Of a stretch of DNA of 12,783 nucleotides, positions 6,708 through 12,783 are shown in pieces. The DNA lies in NCBI GenBank assembly GCA_034437315.1, contig DAOTUC010000075.1, positions 1-12,783 of the forward strand. The letters run 5' to 3'. This DNA is from DSAR01 sp034437315 (GTDB lineage Bacteria; Chloroflexota; Anaerolineae; B4-G1). The notes below the pieces were generated by a model that saw only the letters and a program-made list of their open reading frames with translations, ran no database searches and was not told where the DNA came from. Made by a program: the position numbers and the translations under genes. Positions within the stretch are counted from its first letter, which is position 1. Each line of letters starts with the position of its first letter.

Positions 6708-7121
6708 ATGATGGAAAAGAGATTCGAGGAGATTGACCACACCGCCGACCTGTCGATTCGCGTCTGGGGGAGCGATCTGGCTGAATTGTTTACCAACGCG
6801 GCCTACGGCCTGGCCTACCAGCTGGCCGTGGATCCCGATTCGATCCCCGCCGCCGTCGAGCGCCAGGTCGAACTGGAGGCCTACGACGTCGAGACCCTGC
6901 TGGTCGATTGGCTGGACGAACTGCTCTACCTGGGAGAACAGGACGCGCTCGTGTTCACCGATTTCGATGTGGTGGAAATCACGGACCATCGGCTGCGGGC
7001 GGTCGTCCGCGGCGGCCCACCGGCGGAACATCGAAGCGCGGTCAAGGCGACGACCTTTCACGAGTTGGAGATCGTGCAGACCGGCGAGGGATACGAAACC
7101 ACCATCGTCTTTGACGTGTGA
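6708..7121 (+). CDS. Archease, activator of the RNA ligase RtcB
   Basis: Archease speeds the guanylylation of RtcB and allows multiple turnover of the ligase. The 137-residue protein matches the usual family length. It shows the family's opening IDHTADLSIRVWG (9-21), with the conserved Asp of DHTAD, a middle VETLLVDWLDELLYLGE, and a tail containing KATTFHELEI and ending VFDV, where the family normally ends with an acidic residue used in metal binding. Two ATGs (6708, 6711) are possible; AGGA 7 bases before the first favours 6708. Its stop is 20 bases before rtcB, so the pair forms an operon, an arrangement seen in many bacteria and archaea and strong support for both calls. Confidence 0.95.
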   Translation: MMEKRFEEIDHTADLSIRVWGSDLAELFTNAAYGLAYQLAVDPDSIPAAVERQVELEAYDVETLLVDWLDELLYLGEQDALVFTDFDVVEITDHRLRAVVRGGPPAEHRSAVKATTFHELEIVQTGEGYETTIVFDV

Positions 7122-7141
7122 GTTTGTAAGGAGGAAAACTT

Positions 7142-8608
7142 ATGTCTGACCAAAGAACAGCGGAAAAGCAGGACTTTCAACGCATCGACAAGTACATCTG
7201 GGAACTGCCACAGGATTTTCGAGACGATATGCGTGTCCCCGCCCGCCTGTTCGGCGACGCGGAACTATTCGACGCCGCCTTCGGCGACCAGACCGTCGAT
7301 CAACTGACCAACGTCGCCACCCTGCCGGGCATCGTCCGCAGCGCAATGGCCATGCCGGACTTTCACCAGGGCTATGGCTTCCCCATCGGCGGGGTGGCCG
7401 CCATTGACGCCCAAACAGGCGTCATCTCGCCCGGCGGCGTCGGGTTCGACATCAACTGCGGCGTACGCCTGTTGGCCTCGCACCTGGACCAGGAGGAGGT
7501 CGCCCCTCACATAAAAAACCTGACCGCGACCCTGTACCAGACCTGCCCCAGCGGCGTGGGCGGCAAAGGGCGCCAGCAAGTTTCCGACAGGGAGATGGAA
7601 GACCTGGTGATCAACGGCAGCCAATGGGCGCTCAAACGCGGGCTGGCCCGGCGGGAGGACCTCGAGCACACCGAAGAACGGGGCGCGCTGCCCGACGCTG
7701 ATCCTGCTCAACTCAGCAAGCGGGCCATCGAGCGCGGGCGCGTCCAGATCGGCTCGTTGGGTTCCGGCAACCACTTTCTGGAGATCGACGTCATCGAGGA
7801 GATTTACGATCCCGACGCAGCCGACGTCTTCGGCCTGCGACCGGGCCAGATCGTCGTACAGATTCACTGTGGATCGCGGGGCTTCGGCCACCAGGTGTGC
7901 AGCGACTACGTGAAACGGCTCCAACCGGCGGTCAAGAAATACAACATCCAGTTGCCCGACCGGCAGTTGGTCTGCGCGCCGCTCAGTTCCCCCGAGGGCC
8001 AGGCGTATTACGGCGCGATGGCCTGCGCTGTCAATTACGCCTTCGTCAACCGGCAGGTTCTGGCGAACGGCGTGCGCGAGGCCTTCGAGCGGGTGTTGGC
8101 CGGCAAGGTCAAGAACTTCGACCTCTTCCAGGTCTACGACGTGGCCCACAACATCGCCAAATTCGAGGAGCACGACGTGAACGGCGAGCGGAAGCGGCTG
8201 TGCATCCATCGCAAGGGCGCGACCCGCGCCTTCGGGCCGGGCGATCCAGGTGTGCCCGCCGATTACCGGGACGTGGGCCAGCCGGTGTTGGTCCCCGGCT
8301 CAATGGGCACCGCCTCCTACGTCCTGGTCGGTACAGAGAAAGCGATGGAACTGACCTTCGGCTCGACCTGCCACGGGGCCGGGCGCACGATGAGCCGCAC
8401 CCAGGCCCGCAAGAAGGTCTGGGGGGCCGACCTGAAGAAGGAACTGGAGGGACGGGGCATCGTCGTCCACGCCGGGAGCAACAAGGGGTTGGCCGAAGAA
8501 GCCCCCCTGGCCTATAAGGATGTCAGCCGCGTGGTCGAGGTGGTACACAACCTGGGCATCGCCCGCAAGGTCGCCCTCCTCACGCCATTGGCTGTCATCA
8601 AGGGCTGA
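7142..8608 (+). CDS. rtcB: RNA-splicing ligase RtcB (3'-phosphate/5'-OH RNA ligase)
   Basis: RtcB joins RNA ends carrying 2',3'-cyclic or 3' phosphate to 5'-OH ends, using GTP and manganese, in tRNA and RNA repair. The 488-residue protein is full length. Active-site residues follow the Pyrococcus enzyme with a nearly constant offset: D103 and C106 (FDINCGVR), N210 and H211 (GSLGSGNHFLEI), H242 (HCGSRGFGH), H336 (VYDVAHN), and guanylylated H411 (TCHGAGRTMSR). SGVGGKG (137-143) and AGSNKGLAEEAP near the end are also typical. AAGGAGG sits 7 bases before the ATG, the best ribosome site of the operon. Archease precedes it by 20 bases and the RodA/PbpA fusion starts 5 bases after its stop, so all three are probably cotranscribed. 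No rtcA or rtcR is present in the window. Confidence 0.97.
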   Translation: MSDQRTAEKQDFQRIDKYIWELPQDFRDDMRVPARLFGDAELFDAAFGDQTVDQLTNVATLPGIVRSAMAMPDFHQGYGFPIGGVAAIDAQTGVISPGGVGFDINCGVRLLASHLDQEEVAPHIKNLTATLYQTCPSGVGGKGRQQVSDREMEDLVINGSQWALKRGLARREDLEHTEERGALPDADPAQLSKRAIERGRVQIGSLGSGNHFLEIDVIEEIYDPDAADVFGLRPGQIVVQIHCGSRGFGHQVCSDYVKRLQPAVKKYNIQLPDRQLVCAPLSSPEGQAYYGAMACAVNYAFVNRQVLANGVREAFERVLAGKVKNFDLFQVYDVAHNIAKFEEHDVNGERKRLCIHRKGATRAFGPGDPGVPADYRDVGQPVLVPGSMGTASYVLVGTEKAMELTFGSTCHGAGRTMSRTQARKKVWGADLKKELEGRGIVVHAGSNKGLAEEAPLAYKDVSRVVEVVHNLGIARKVALLTPLAVIKG

Positions 8609-8613
8609 TCGGG

Positions 8614-11328
8614 TTGGAAACTCAACCTTTCAAAAGCACGCCAACTCACACCCCTTCAATTCATCACGAACGCAACCTGCTCCTGGTAGCTTTCGCGTTC
8701 CTGCTCGTCGGCGCCGTCACGCTGCTCATCGCCGGCGAGCAGGCCGCTGCCGGCAGCGACCTGCGCATCGACGCGCCTCTCCTGACGCTGGCGCTGCTCG
8801 CCTGGGCGCTCGCTTTCGCCGGCGCGCACTACGCCCTGAACCGTTACTTGCCCCACCGCGACCCGCTGCTGCTCCCCACCGCCGGGCTGCTGACCGGCTG
8901 GAGCCTGCTGCTCATCGGCCGGTTAGCCAGCAACTTCCTCCTGCGCCAGGCGGTCTGGGTGCTCGTCTCCGTCGCTGCTTGTCTGCTCGTCATCCGGCTG
9001 AGTGAAGACCTGCGCTGGTTGCGGCGCTTTCGCTACACCTGGCTTCTGGGCGGATTGCTCTTGCTGGCCGCCACCCTCCTGTTCGGCGTCAACCCCTCCG
9101 GTTACGGGCTGCGCCTGTGGCTGGGGGCGTGGGGCGTCTACCTCCAACCCTCTGAACCGCTCAAACTGCTGATGATCGTCTACCTGGCCTCTTACCTGGC
9201 GGAGCGAGGCGAGCTCCTCACGTCCGAAAGGCTGCGCCTGGGCCGCTGGACCCTGCCGCCCCTGGCCTACGTCGGCCCCCTGCTGGTCATGTTCGGGCTG
9301 ACCATCGTCCTGCTGGCCTGGCAACAGGACTTGGGGGCCGGGATGCTGTTCTTCTTCACCTTTCTCGCCATGCTCTACCTGGCGACGGGACAATGGCAAT
9401 ACGTCTCCGCCGGGCTGGCCTTCTTCGCCCTCGCCGGGTTGGCGGGCTATCACCTTTCCGACCGCGTCGCCCTGCGCGTGGATGGATGGATCAATCCATG
9501 GCCCAACGCCGCCGACCGCGCGTTCCAGATCGTGCAAAGCCTGCTGGCGCTGGGATCCGGCGGCCTCTTCGGGCGTGGGCTGGGATTGGGCGACCCGACC
9601 TATATCCCCGCCGTGCACACCGACTTCGTCTTCGCCGCCCTCGCCGAGGAATTCGGGCTGCTCGGCGTCTTGGCCCTGTTGGCGCTTTACGGCGTGCTTC
9701 TCCTGCGCGGATTCCGCATCGCCATCCAGGCCCGCCGTCCCTTCGAGCGCTTTCTCGCCGCCGGGCTCGTCACCGGCATGATCGTCCAGGCCTGGATTAT
9801 CATGGCCGGCAACGCCAGGCTGGCGCCCATCACCGGCGTCACGGCTTCCTTCCTTTCCTACGGCGGCAGTTCATTGCTGACCAGTTTTATCGCTCTGGGC
9901 CTTCTCCTGCGTATCAGTTCCCGGTATACTGGTGTATCGGTAGATCGGTATACCGGTATACCGGTTTACCAATCTACCAATACACCGATATATCACGTCG
10001 TCGCTGTGCTCTCTCTGGCCTTGATCCTGCTGGCTGTCCAGTGCGGATATTGGTCCATCGCGCAGGCCGACGAGTTGAAGGGACGGGAGGACAATCCCCG
10101 GCGCGTGCTCTACGAGCAACGCATCGTGCGGGGGCGCATCCTTGATCGGGAGGGGACTATGCTGGCCGACGTGAATATCTCCGCCGATGGCGTCGTCAGG
10201 CGCATCTATCCGGTGCCGGCGGCGGCCCCCGCCGTGGGCTACGCCAGCCTGCGCTATGGCGTCGGCGGCGTCGAGGCCGCCTTCGACGCCCAACTGCGGG
10301 GCGAGGCCGGCCGCAGCGCCTGGCAGGCAGCCTGGGCCGAGTTGCGCCATCAGCCCCCCCACGGACGCGACCTGCAACTGACGCTCGACGCTGCTTTGCA
10401 AACGGAGGCTCAGCGCGCGTTGAAGGGCCACGCCGGCGCCGCCGTGCTGATCGACGCCCATACCGGTGACATCCTGGTCCTGGCCTCCGCGCCGACCTTC
10501 GACCCCAACCGGTTGGGTGAGTTGTGGGAGAGCTTGCGCGAGGATCCATCCGCCCCGCTGGTCAACCGGGCCACCCAGGGACTGTACCAGCCGGGCGCTG
10601 CGCTCCAGACCATCGTCCTGGCCGAGGCCCTGATCCAGAACCGAGCCACGCTCTCCACCGCCGCCCCCGACGCCGAGGCCCCATTGCCCATCAATGGGAT
10701 GTTGTTCGGGTGCAGCGTGCCGATTTCCCAGCCCTACACACTGGCCCGGGCCTACGCCGCCGCCTGTCCCGCGCCCTTCGCCGACCTGGGGGAACGGCTG
10801 GGCGCCGCCGGCCTGCGCGACGCGGTGGCCCGCTGGTCGCTCATCACGCCGCCATCGCTGACGATTCCGACCGCGGCGATCGAGACAGACAGGTGGCTTT
10901 CCCAAACGCTCAGCCTCCAAGATGAGGCGATTGGACAGGGAAAATTGACCGTGTCGCCGCTCCAGATGGCGCTGGTGGCGGGTGTGTTGGCTAATGAAGG
11001 GCGTATGCCAACCCCTCGGCTGGTGCTGCGCGTCCAGGACGCCGAGCGCCAATGGCAGACCTTCCCCCGGGAAAGCAGCGTTACATCCGTCCTTCCGGCG
11101 GATATCGCTGCGGAACTGTTAAGCGCCTGGCCCGCCCACGGTCCCGACGTCGTCGGCCACGCCGGCACGGCGATCTCGGGCCGAAAGCAGGGGGCGCTGG
11201 CCTGGTTCCTCGGCATTACGCCTTCGGATGAACCGCGGTACGCCATCGCCGTTCTCCTCGAGCAGACGGCTGATCCCCGGTCGGCGGCCGAAATCGGCGC
11301 GATGCTGTTGGAACAGGTCGGGCGCTAG
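8614..11328 (+). CDS. Fusion of a RodA/FtsW (SEDS) glycosyltransferase with a PbpA-like penicillin-binding protein whose active site is lost
   Basis: This 904-residue membrane protein should polymerise peptidoglycan glycan strands from lipid II through its SEDS half. Two N-terminal membrane helices (about 22-41, 55-75) precede the SEDS core (about 86-433), which carries WQQDLGAG (236-243), QSLLALGSGGLFGRG (308-322), HTDFVFAALAEEFG (335-348, with the conserved Asp337) and SYGGSS (415-420). A further membrane helix (461-480) starts a PbpA-like part: ADELKGREDNPRRVLYEQ, RGRILDREG, then YASLRYGVGGVEAAFDAQL. The transpeptidase motifs are all altered: SxxK reads AALQ (662-665), SxN reads ACP (717-719), KTG reads HAG (849-851). 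The frame is open throughout. TTG at 8614 is chosen because the first in-frame ATG is far downstream (codon 187); the start lies 5 bases after rtcB, so translation may be coupled. Confidence 0.9.
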   Translation: METQPFKSTPTHTPSIHHERNLLLVAFAFLLVGAVTLLIAGEQAAAGSDLRIDAPLLTLALLAWALAFAGAHYALNRYLPHRDPLLLPTAGLLTGWSLLLIGRLASNFLLRQAVWVLVSVAACLLVIRLSEDLRWLRRFRYTWLLGGLLLLAATLLFGVNPSGYGLRLWLGAWGVYLQPSEPLKLLMIVYLASYLAERGELLTSERLRLGRWTLPPLAYVGPLLVMFGLTIVLLAWQQDLGAGMLFFFTFLAMLYLATGQWQYVSAGLAFFALAGLAGYHLSDRVALRVDGWINPWPNAADRAFQIVQSLLALGSGGLFGRGLGLGDPTYIPAVHTDFVFAALAEEFGLLGVLALLALYGVLLLRGFRIAIQARRPFERFLAAGLVTGMIVQAWIIMAGNARLAPITGVTASFLSYGGSSLLTSFIALGLLLRISSRYTGVSVDRYTGIPVYQSTNTPIYHVVAVLSLALILLAVQCGYWSIAQADELKGREDNPRRVLYEQRIVRGRILDREGTMLADVNISADGVVRRIYPVPAAAPAVGYASLRYGVGGVEAAFDAQLRGEAGRSAWQAAWAELRHQPPHGRDLQLTLDAALQTEAQRALKGHAGAAVLIDAHTGDILVLASAPTFDPNRLGELWESLREDPSAPLVNRATQGLYQPGAALQTIVLAEALIQNRATLSTAAPDAEAPLPINGMLFGCSVPISQPYTLARAYAAACPAPFADLGERLGAAGLRDAVARWSLITPPSLTIPTAAIETDRWLSQTLSLQDEAIGQGKLTVSPLQMALVAGVLANEGRMPTPRLVLRVQDAERQWQTFPRESSVTSVLPADIAAELLSAWPAHGPDVVGHAGTAISGRKQGALAWFLGITPSDEPRYAIAVLLEQTADPRSAAEIGAMLLEQVGR
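9923..9994. repeat. 72-bp palindrome of nine 8-bp units inside the coding sequence
   Basis: The stretch divides into nine 8-base units: GGTATACT, GGTGTATC, GGTAGATC, GGTATACC, GGTATACC, GGTTTACC, AATCTACC, AATACACC, GATATATC. The second half is the reverse complement of the first at 30 of 36 positions, centred at 9958/9959. It is A+T-richer than its surroundings. It adds 24 codons without a stop, encoding RYTGVSVDRYTGIPV and onward, in the linker between the last SEDS helix and the PBP helix. Such repeats are normally intergenic; here it is read through in frame. Confidence 0.85.
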
Positions 11329-11342
11329 CGTCTTCGCGGCGC

Positions 11343-11373
11343 GTTTTGACGACCAGCTTCCTTGGGATTTTGC
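11343..11373. repeat. Weak direct repeat with 12646-12675, the two copies flanking fbaB
   Basis: This 31-base stretch aligns with 12646-12675 in the same orientation at 23 positions with one gap. The shared parts include ACGAC, TTC and TGGGATTT. The two copies lie just beyond either end of the fbaB gene. The match is modest and could be decayed repeat copies or chance. Confidence 0.25.
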
Positions 11374-11489
11374 TTACTGCGAACCAGGTTGCACCACGGT
11401 TGAGAACGTCGCCGATGTAAGCCGACCTTCGATCAAGCGGAGACCGGACAGCGCACGCTTTTGGCCTGCGGAGCAGTAGTTGAGCGACA

Positions 11490-11531
11490 ACAAAACAGGT
11501 AGATAGGGACAGCCCTATCTACCTGTTTTGT
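11490..11531. terminator. Bidirectional terminator between convergent genes
   Basis: ACAAAACAGGTAGATAGGG (11490-11508) pairs perfectly over 19 bp with 11513-11531 around the loop ACAG. The stem carries AAAA on one side and TTTT on the other, so it can end transcripts from both the fusion gene (stop at 11326-11328) and the aldolase gene (stop at 11562-11564 on the minus strand). Nothing else was recognised in the 161 bases between 11329 and 11489, apart from a weak repeat at 11343-11373. Confidence 0.75.
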
Positions 11532-11561
11532 GTCTATCTCAACCACGCTCAGGCCACGCGA

Positions 11562-12614
11562 TCAGGCGATGGTCACCTCGTCCGAGAGATACACGTCCTG
11601 GATCGCGTTGAGCAGGCGGGCGCCCTCGACCATCGGCTTCTGGAACGCCTTGCGGCCTGAGATGAGACCCATGCCGCCGGCTCGTTTGTTGATCACGGCC
11701 GTGCGCACCGCTTGCGCCAGGTCGTTCTCGCCCGATGCGCCGCCGGAGTTGATCAGGCCAATGCGGCCCATGTAGCAATTGGCCACCTGGTAGCGCACCA
11801 GGTCGACGGGATGGTCGCTGCTCAATTCATCGTAGACCCGCGGATCAGTCCGTCCGAAGTTGATGGCCGTGAAACCGCCATTGTTGGTCGCCTGTTTCTG
11901 CTTGATGACGTCGGCCTCGATGGTGACGCCCAGGTAGTTGCCCTGTCCCGTCAGGTCGGCGGCGGCGTGGTAATCGACGCCCTCGTGCTTGAAGGCCGGG
12001 TTCCGCAGGTAGGCCCACAGGAACGTGACCAGCCCCAGTTCGTGGGCGTAGGCGAAGGCCTCACTGATCTCCATGATCTGGCGGCGCGATTCGGGCGAAC
12101 CGAAGTAGACCGTCGCCCCGACCGCCACCGCGCCCAGGTCGAAGGCCTGCTGCACGCCGGCGAACAGCGTCTGGTCGTAGATCTTGGGATAGGTCAGCAA
12201 CTCGTTGTGATTGAGTTTGACCAGGAACGGGATTTTGTGGGCGTATTGGCGCGAGACCGCCCCCAGCACGCCCAACGTCGAGGCCACGGCGTTGCATCCC
12301 CCCGCCAGCGCCAGCTCGACGATGTTGGCCGGATCGAAGTAGAGCGGATTCGGCGCAAAGGAGGCCCCGGCCGAATGCTCGACCCCCTGATCGACCGGCA
12401 AGATGGAGAGATAGCCCGTGCCGCCCAGTCGCCCGTTGTTGAAAATCAACTGCATGTTGCGCAGCACCGTCGATGAGCGATCGGTCTGGGCCATCACCCG
12501 GCCCACAAAATCCGGTCCCGGCGCGTGGATCATCGATCGGGGGATTCCCTGGCACTCGTGAGAGAGCAAACTTTCCGCCTCGTCACCCAATAGTTCCAAA
12601 ATGTCGATATGCAT
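11562..12614 (-). CDS. fbaB: Class I fructose-bisphosphate aldolase, FbaB (DhnA) type
   Basis: This enzyme cleaves fructose 1,6-bisphosphate to dihydroxyacetone phosphate and glyceraldehyde 3-phosphate, or runs in reverse for gluconeogenesis, through a Schiff base on a lysine in a DeoC-like TIM barrel. The 350 residues equal the length of E. coli FbaB and follow it closely from memory: GTGYLSILPVDQGVEHSAGA (65-84), NPLYFDPANIVELA, IPFLVKLNHNE (128-138), GAVAVGATVYFGS, FLWAYLRN, and VIKQKQATNNGG (236-247), where K238 is the likely Schiff-base lysine. RAGGMGLISGRKAF (311-324) would bind phosphate. AAGGAGG ends 6 bases before the ATG, fixing the start. The gene is alone on this strand and convergent with the fusion gene. 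The residue roles are recalled from the family. Confidence 0.95.
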   Translation of the reverse strand: MHIDILELLGDEAESLLSHECQGIPRSMIHAPGPDFVGRVMAQTDRSSTVLRNMQLIFNNGRLGGTGYLSILPVDQGVEHSAGASFAPNPLYFDPANIVELALAGGCNAVASTLGVLGAVSRQYAHKIPFLVKLNHNELLTYPKIYDQTLFAGVQQAFDLGAVAVGATVYFGSPESRRQIMEISEAFAYAHELGLVTFLWAYLRNPAFKHEGVDYHAAADLTGQGNYLGVTIEADVIKQKQATNNGGFTAINFGRTDPRVYDELSSDHPVDLVRYQVANCYMGRIGLINSGGASGENDLAQAVRTAVINKRAGGMGLISGRKAFQKPMVEGARLLNAIQDVYLSDEVTIA

Positions 12615-12681
12615 TTCACCCCTCCTTATTTAACTACTCGCACACGTGTAACGACGAGGTTCTCTGGGATTTCGCATGGCG

Positions 12682-12778
12682 AGACCCTAAAGGTTTTGCT
12701 CAAGGCCGCGCAAACAACGTTTTTGCCTTAAACAATGACCTTTTTCCATCAAAACCAGCGCAAAAACCTTTAGGGTCT
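12682..12778. repeat. Long inverted repeat upstream of fbaB, at the window edge
   Basis: AGACCCTAAAGGTTTTGC (12682-12699) is repeated inverted as GCAAAAACCTTTAGGGTCT (12760-12778), identical except for one extra base in the A/T run. The arms enclose 60 bases with no open frame. The ends look like those of a small palindromic or MITE-like repeat. I could not see a flanking target duplication, and the window ends five bases past the right arm. It lies 68 bases upstream of the fbaB start, so it may also affect that gene's transcription. Confidence 0.65.
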
Positions 12779-12783
12779 ATGAT

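Noticed and set aside
6248..6796. Minus-strand open frame spanning the cyclase end, the terminator and the archease start
   Set aside because: It crosses a strong terminator and two real genes on the other strand and has no motif or ribosome site.
7265..8209. Minus-strand open frame of 314 codons opposite rtcB
   Set aside because: It is antisense to a full-length RtcB with every catalytic residue present and shows no family motif of its own.
8923..9618. Minus-strand open frame of 231 codons opposite the SEDS domain
   Set aside because: It is rich in Gln, Gly and Glu, the expected complement of Leu/Ala-rich membrane helices, with no recognisable domain.
9923..9994. CRISPR-like array
   Set aside because: The 8-base units are contiguous with no spacers and lie inside a coding sequence; it is a palindromic repeat.
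9871..11052. Long minus-strand open frame (393 codons) opposite the fusion gene
   Set aside because: Its protein is low-complexity (rich in Gly, Gln, Arg) with no motifs, and it lies opposite clear SEDS/PBP coding sequence; long shadow frames are expected at this GC content.
11712..12476. Plus-strand open frame of 254 codons opposite fbaB
   Set aside because: It is antisense to an aldolase that matches FbaB end to end; composition and lack of motifs indicate a shadow frame.

Overview
The window looks like a chromosomal segment of a GC-rich, probably Chloroflexota (Anaerolineae-like) bacterium. This is an inference from the mix of genes (archease with RtcB, a RodA/PbpA fusion, a DUF5678-like protein, GAF/PAS signalling proteins, an FbaB-type aldolase) and from several palindromic dispersed-repeat-like sequences. 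No rRNA, phage, plasmid or CRISPR feature was seen.

Layout. Positions 1-2503 read on the minus strand. In transcription order they hold tRNA-Pro(GGG), a short DUF5678-like gene that may be frameshifted, the CCA-adding enzyme gene, tRNA-Phe(GAA) with its promoter inside the 3' end of cca, a terminator, and the start of a helix-turn-helix gene cut by the window edge. A 119-bp MITE-like element (1891-2009), flanked by a perfect 10-bp direct repeat, has split the DUF5678/cca pair. Neither tRNA gene encodes its CCA tail, so both depend on the CCA enzyme beside them.

Positions 2519-11531 read on the plus strand. First comes a two-gene signalling unit: a GAF-GAF-PAS protein ending in a histidine-kinase DHp domain with no ATPase domain, then a GAF-PAS class III nucleotide cyclase with all key catalytic residues. 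After a strong terminator come archease, the RNA ligase RtcB, and a 904-residue fusion of a RodA/FtsW (SEDS) glycosyltransferase with a PbpA-like penicillin-binding protein. In that fusion all three transpeptidase motifs are lost while the frame stays open. A 72-bp palindrome made of nine 8-bp units lies in frame exactly at the joint.

Positions 11562-12614 (minus) encode a class I fructose-bisphosphate aldolase of the FbaB type, convergent with the fusion gene across a perfect 19-bp hairpin. A long inverted repeat (12682-12778) lies upstream of it at the window edge.

The strongest candidates for something undescribed are the SEDS/pseudo-transpeptidase fusion, the in-frame palindrome at its joint, the MITE-like insertion, and the ATPase-less kinase paired with a cyclase. 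All domain calls come from reading motifs; no database search was possible.
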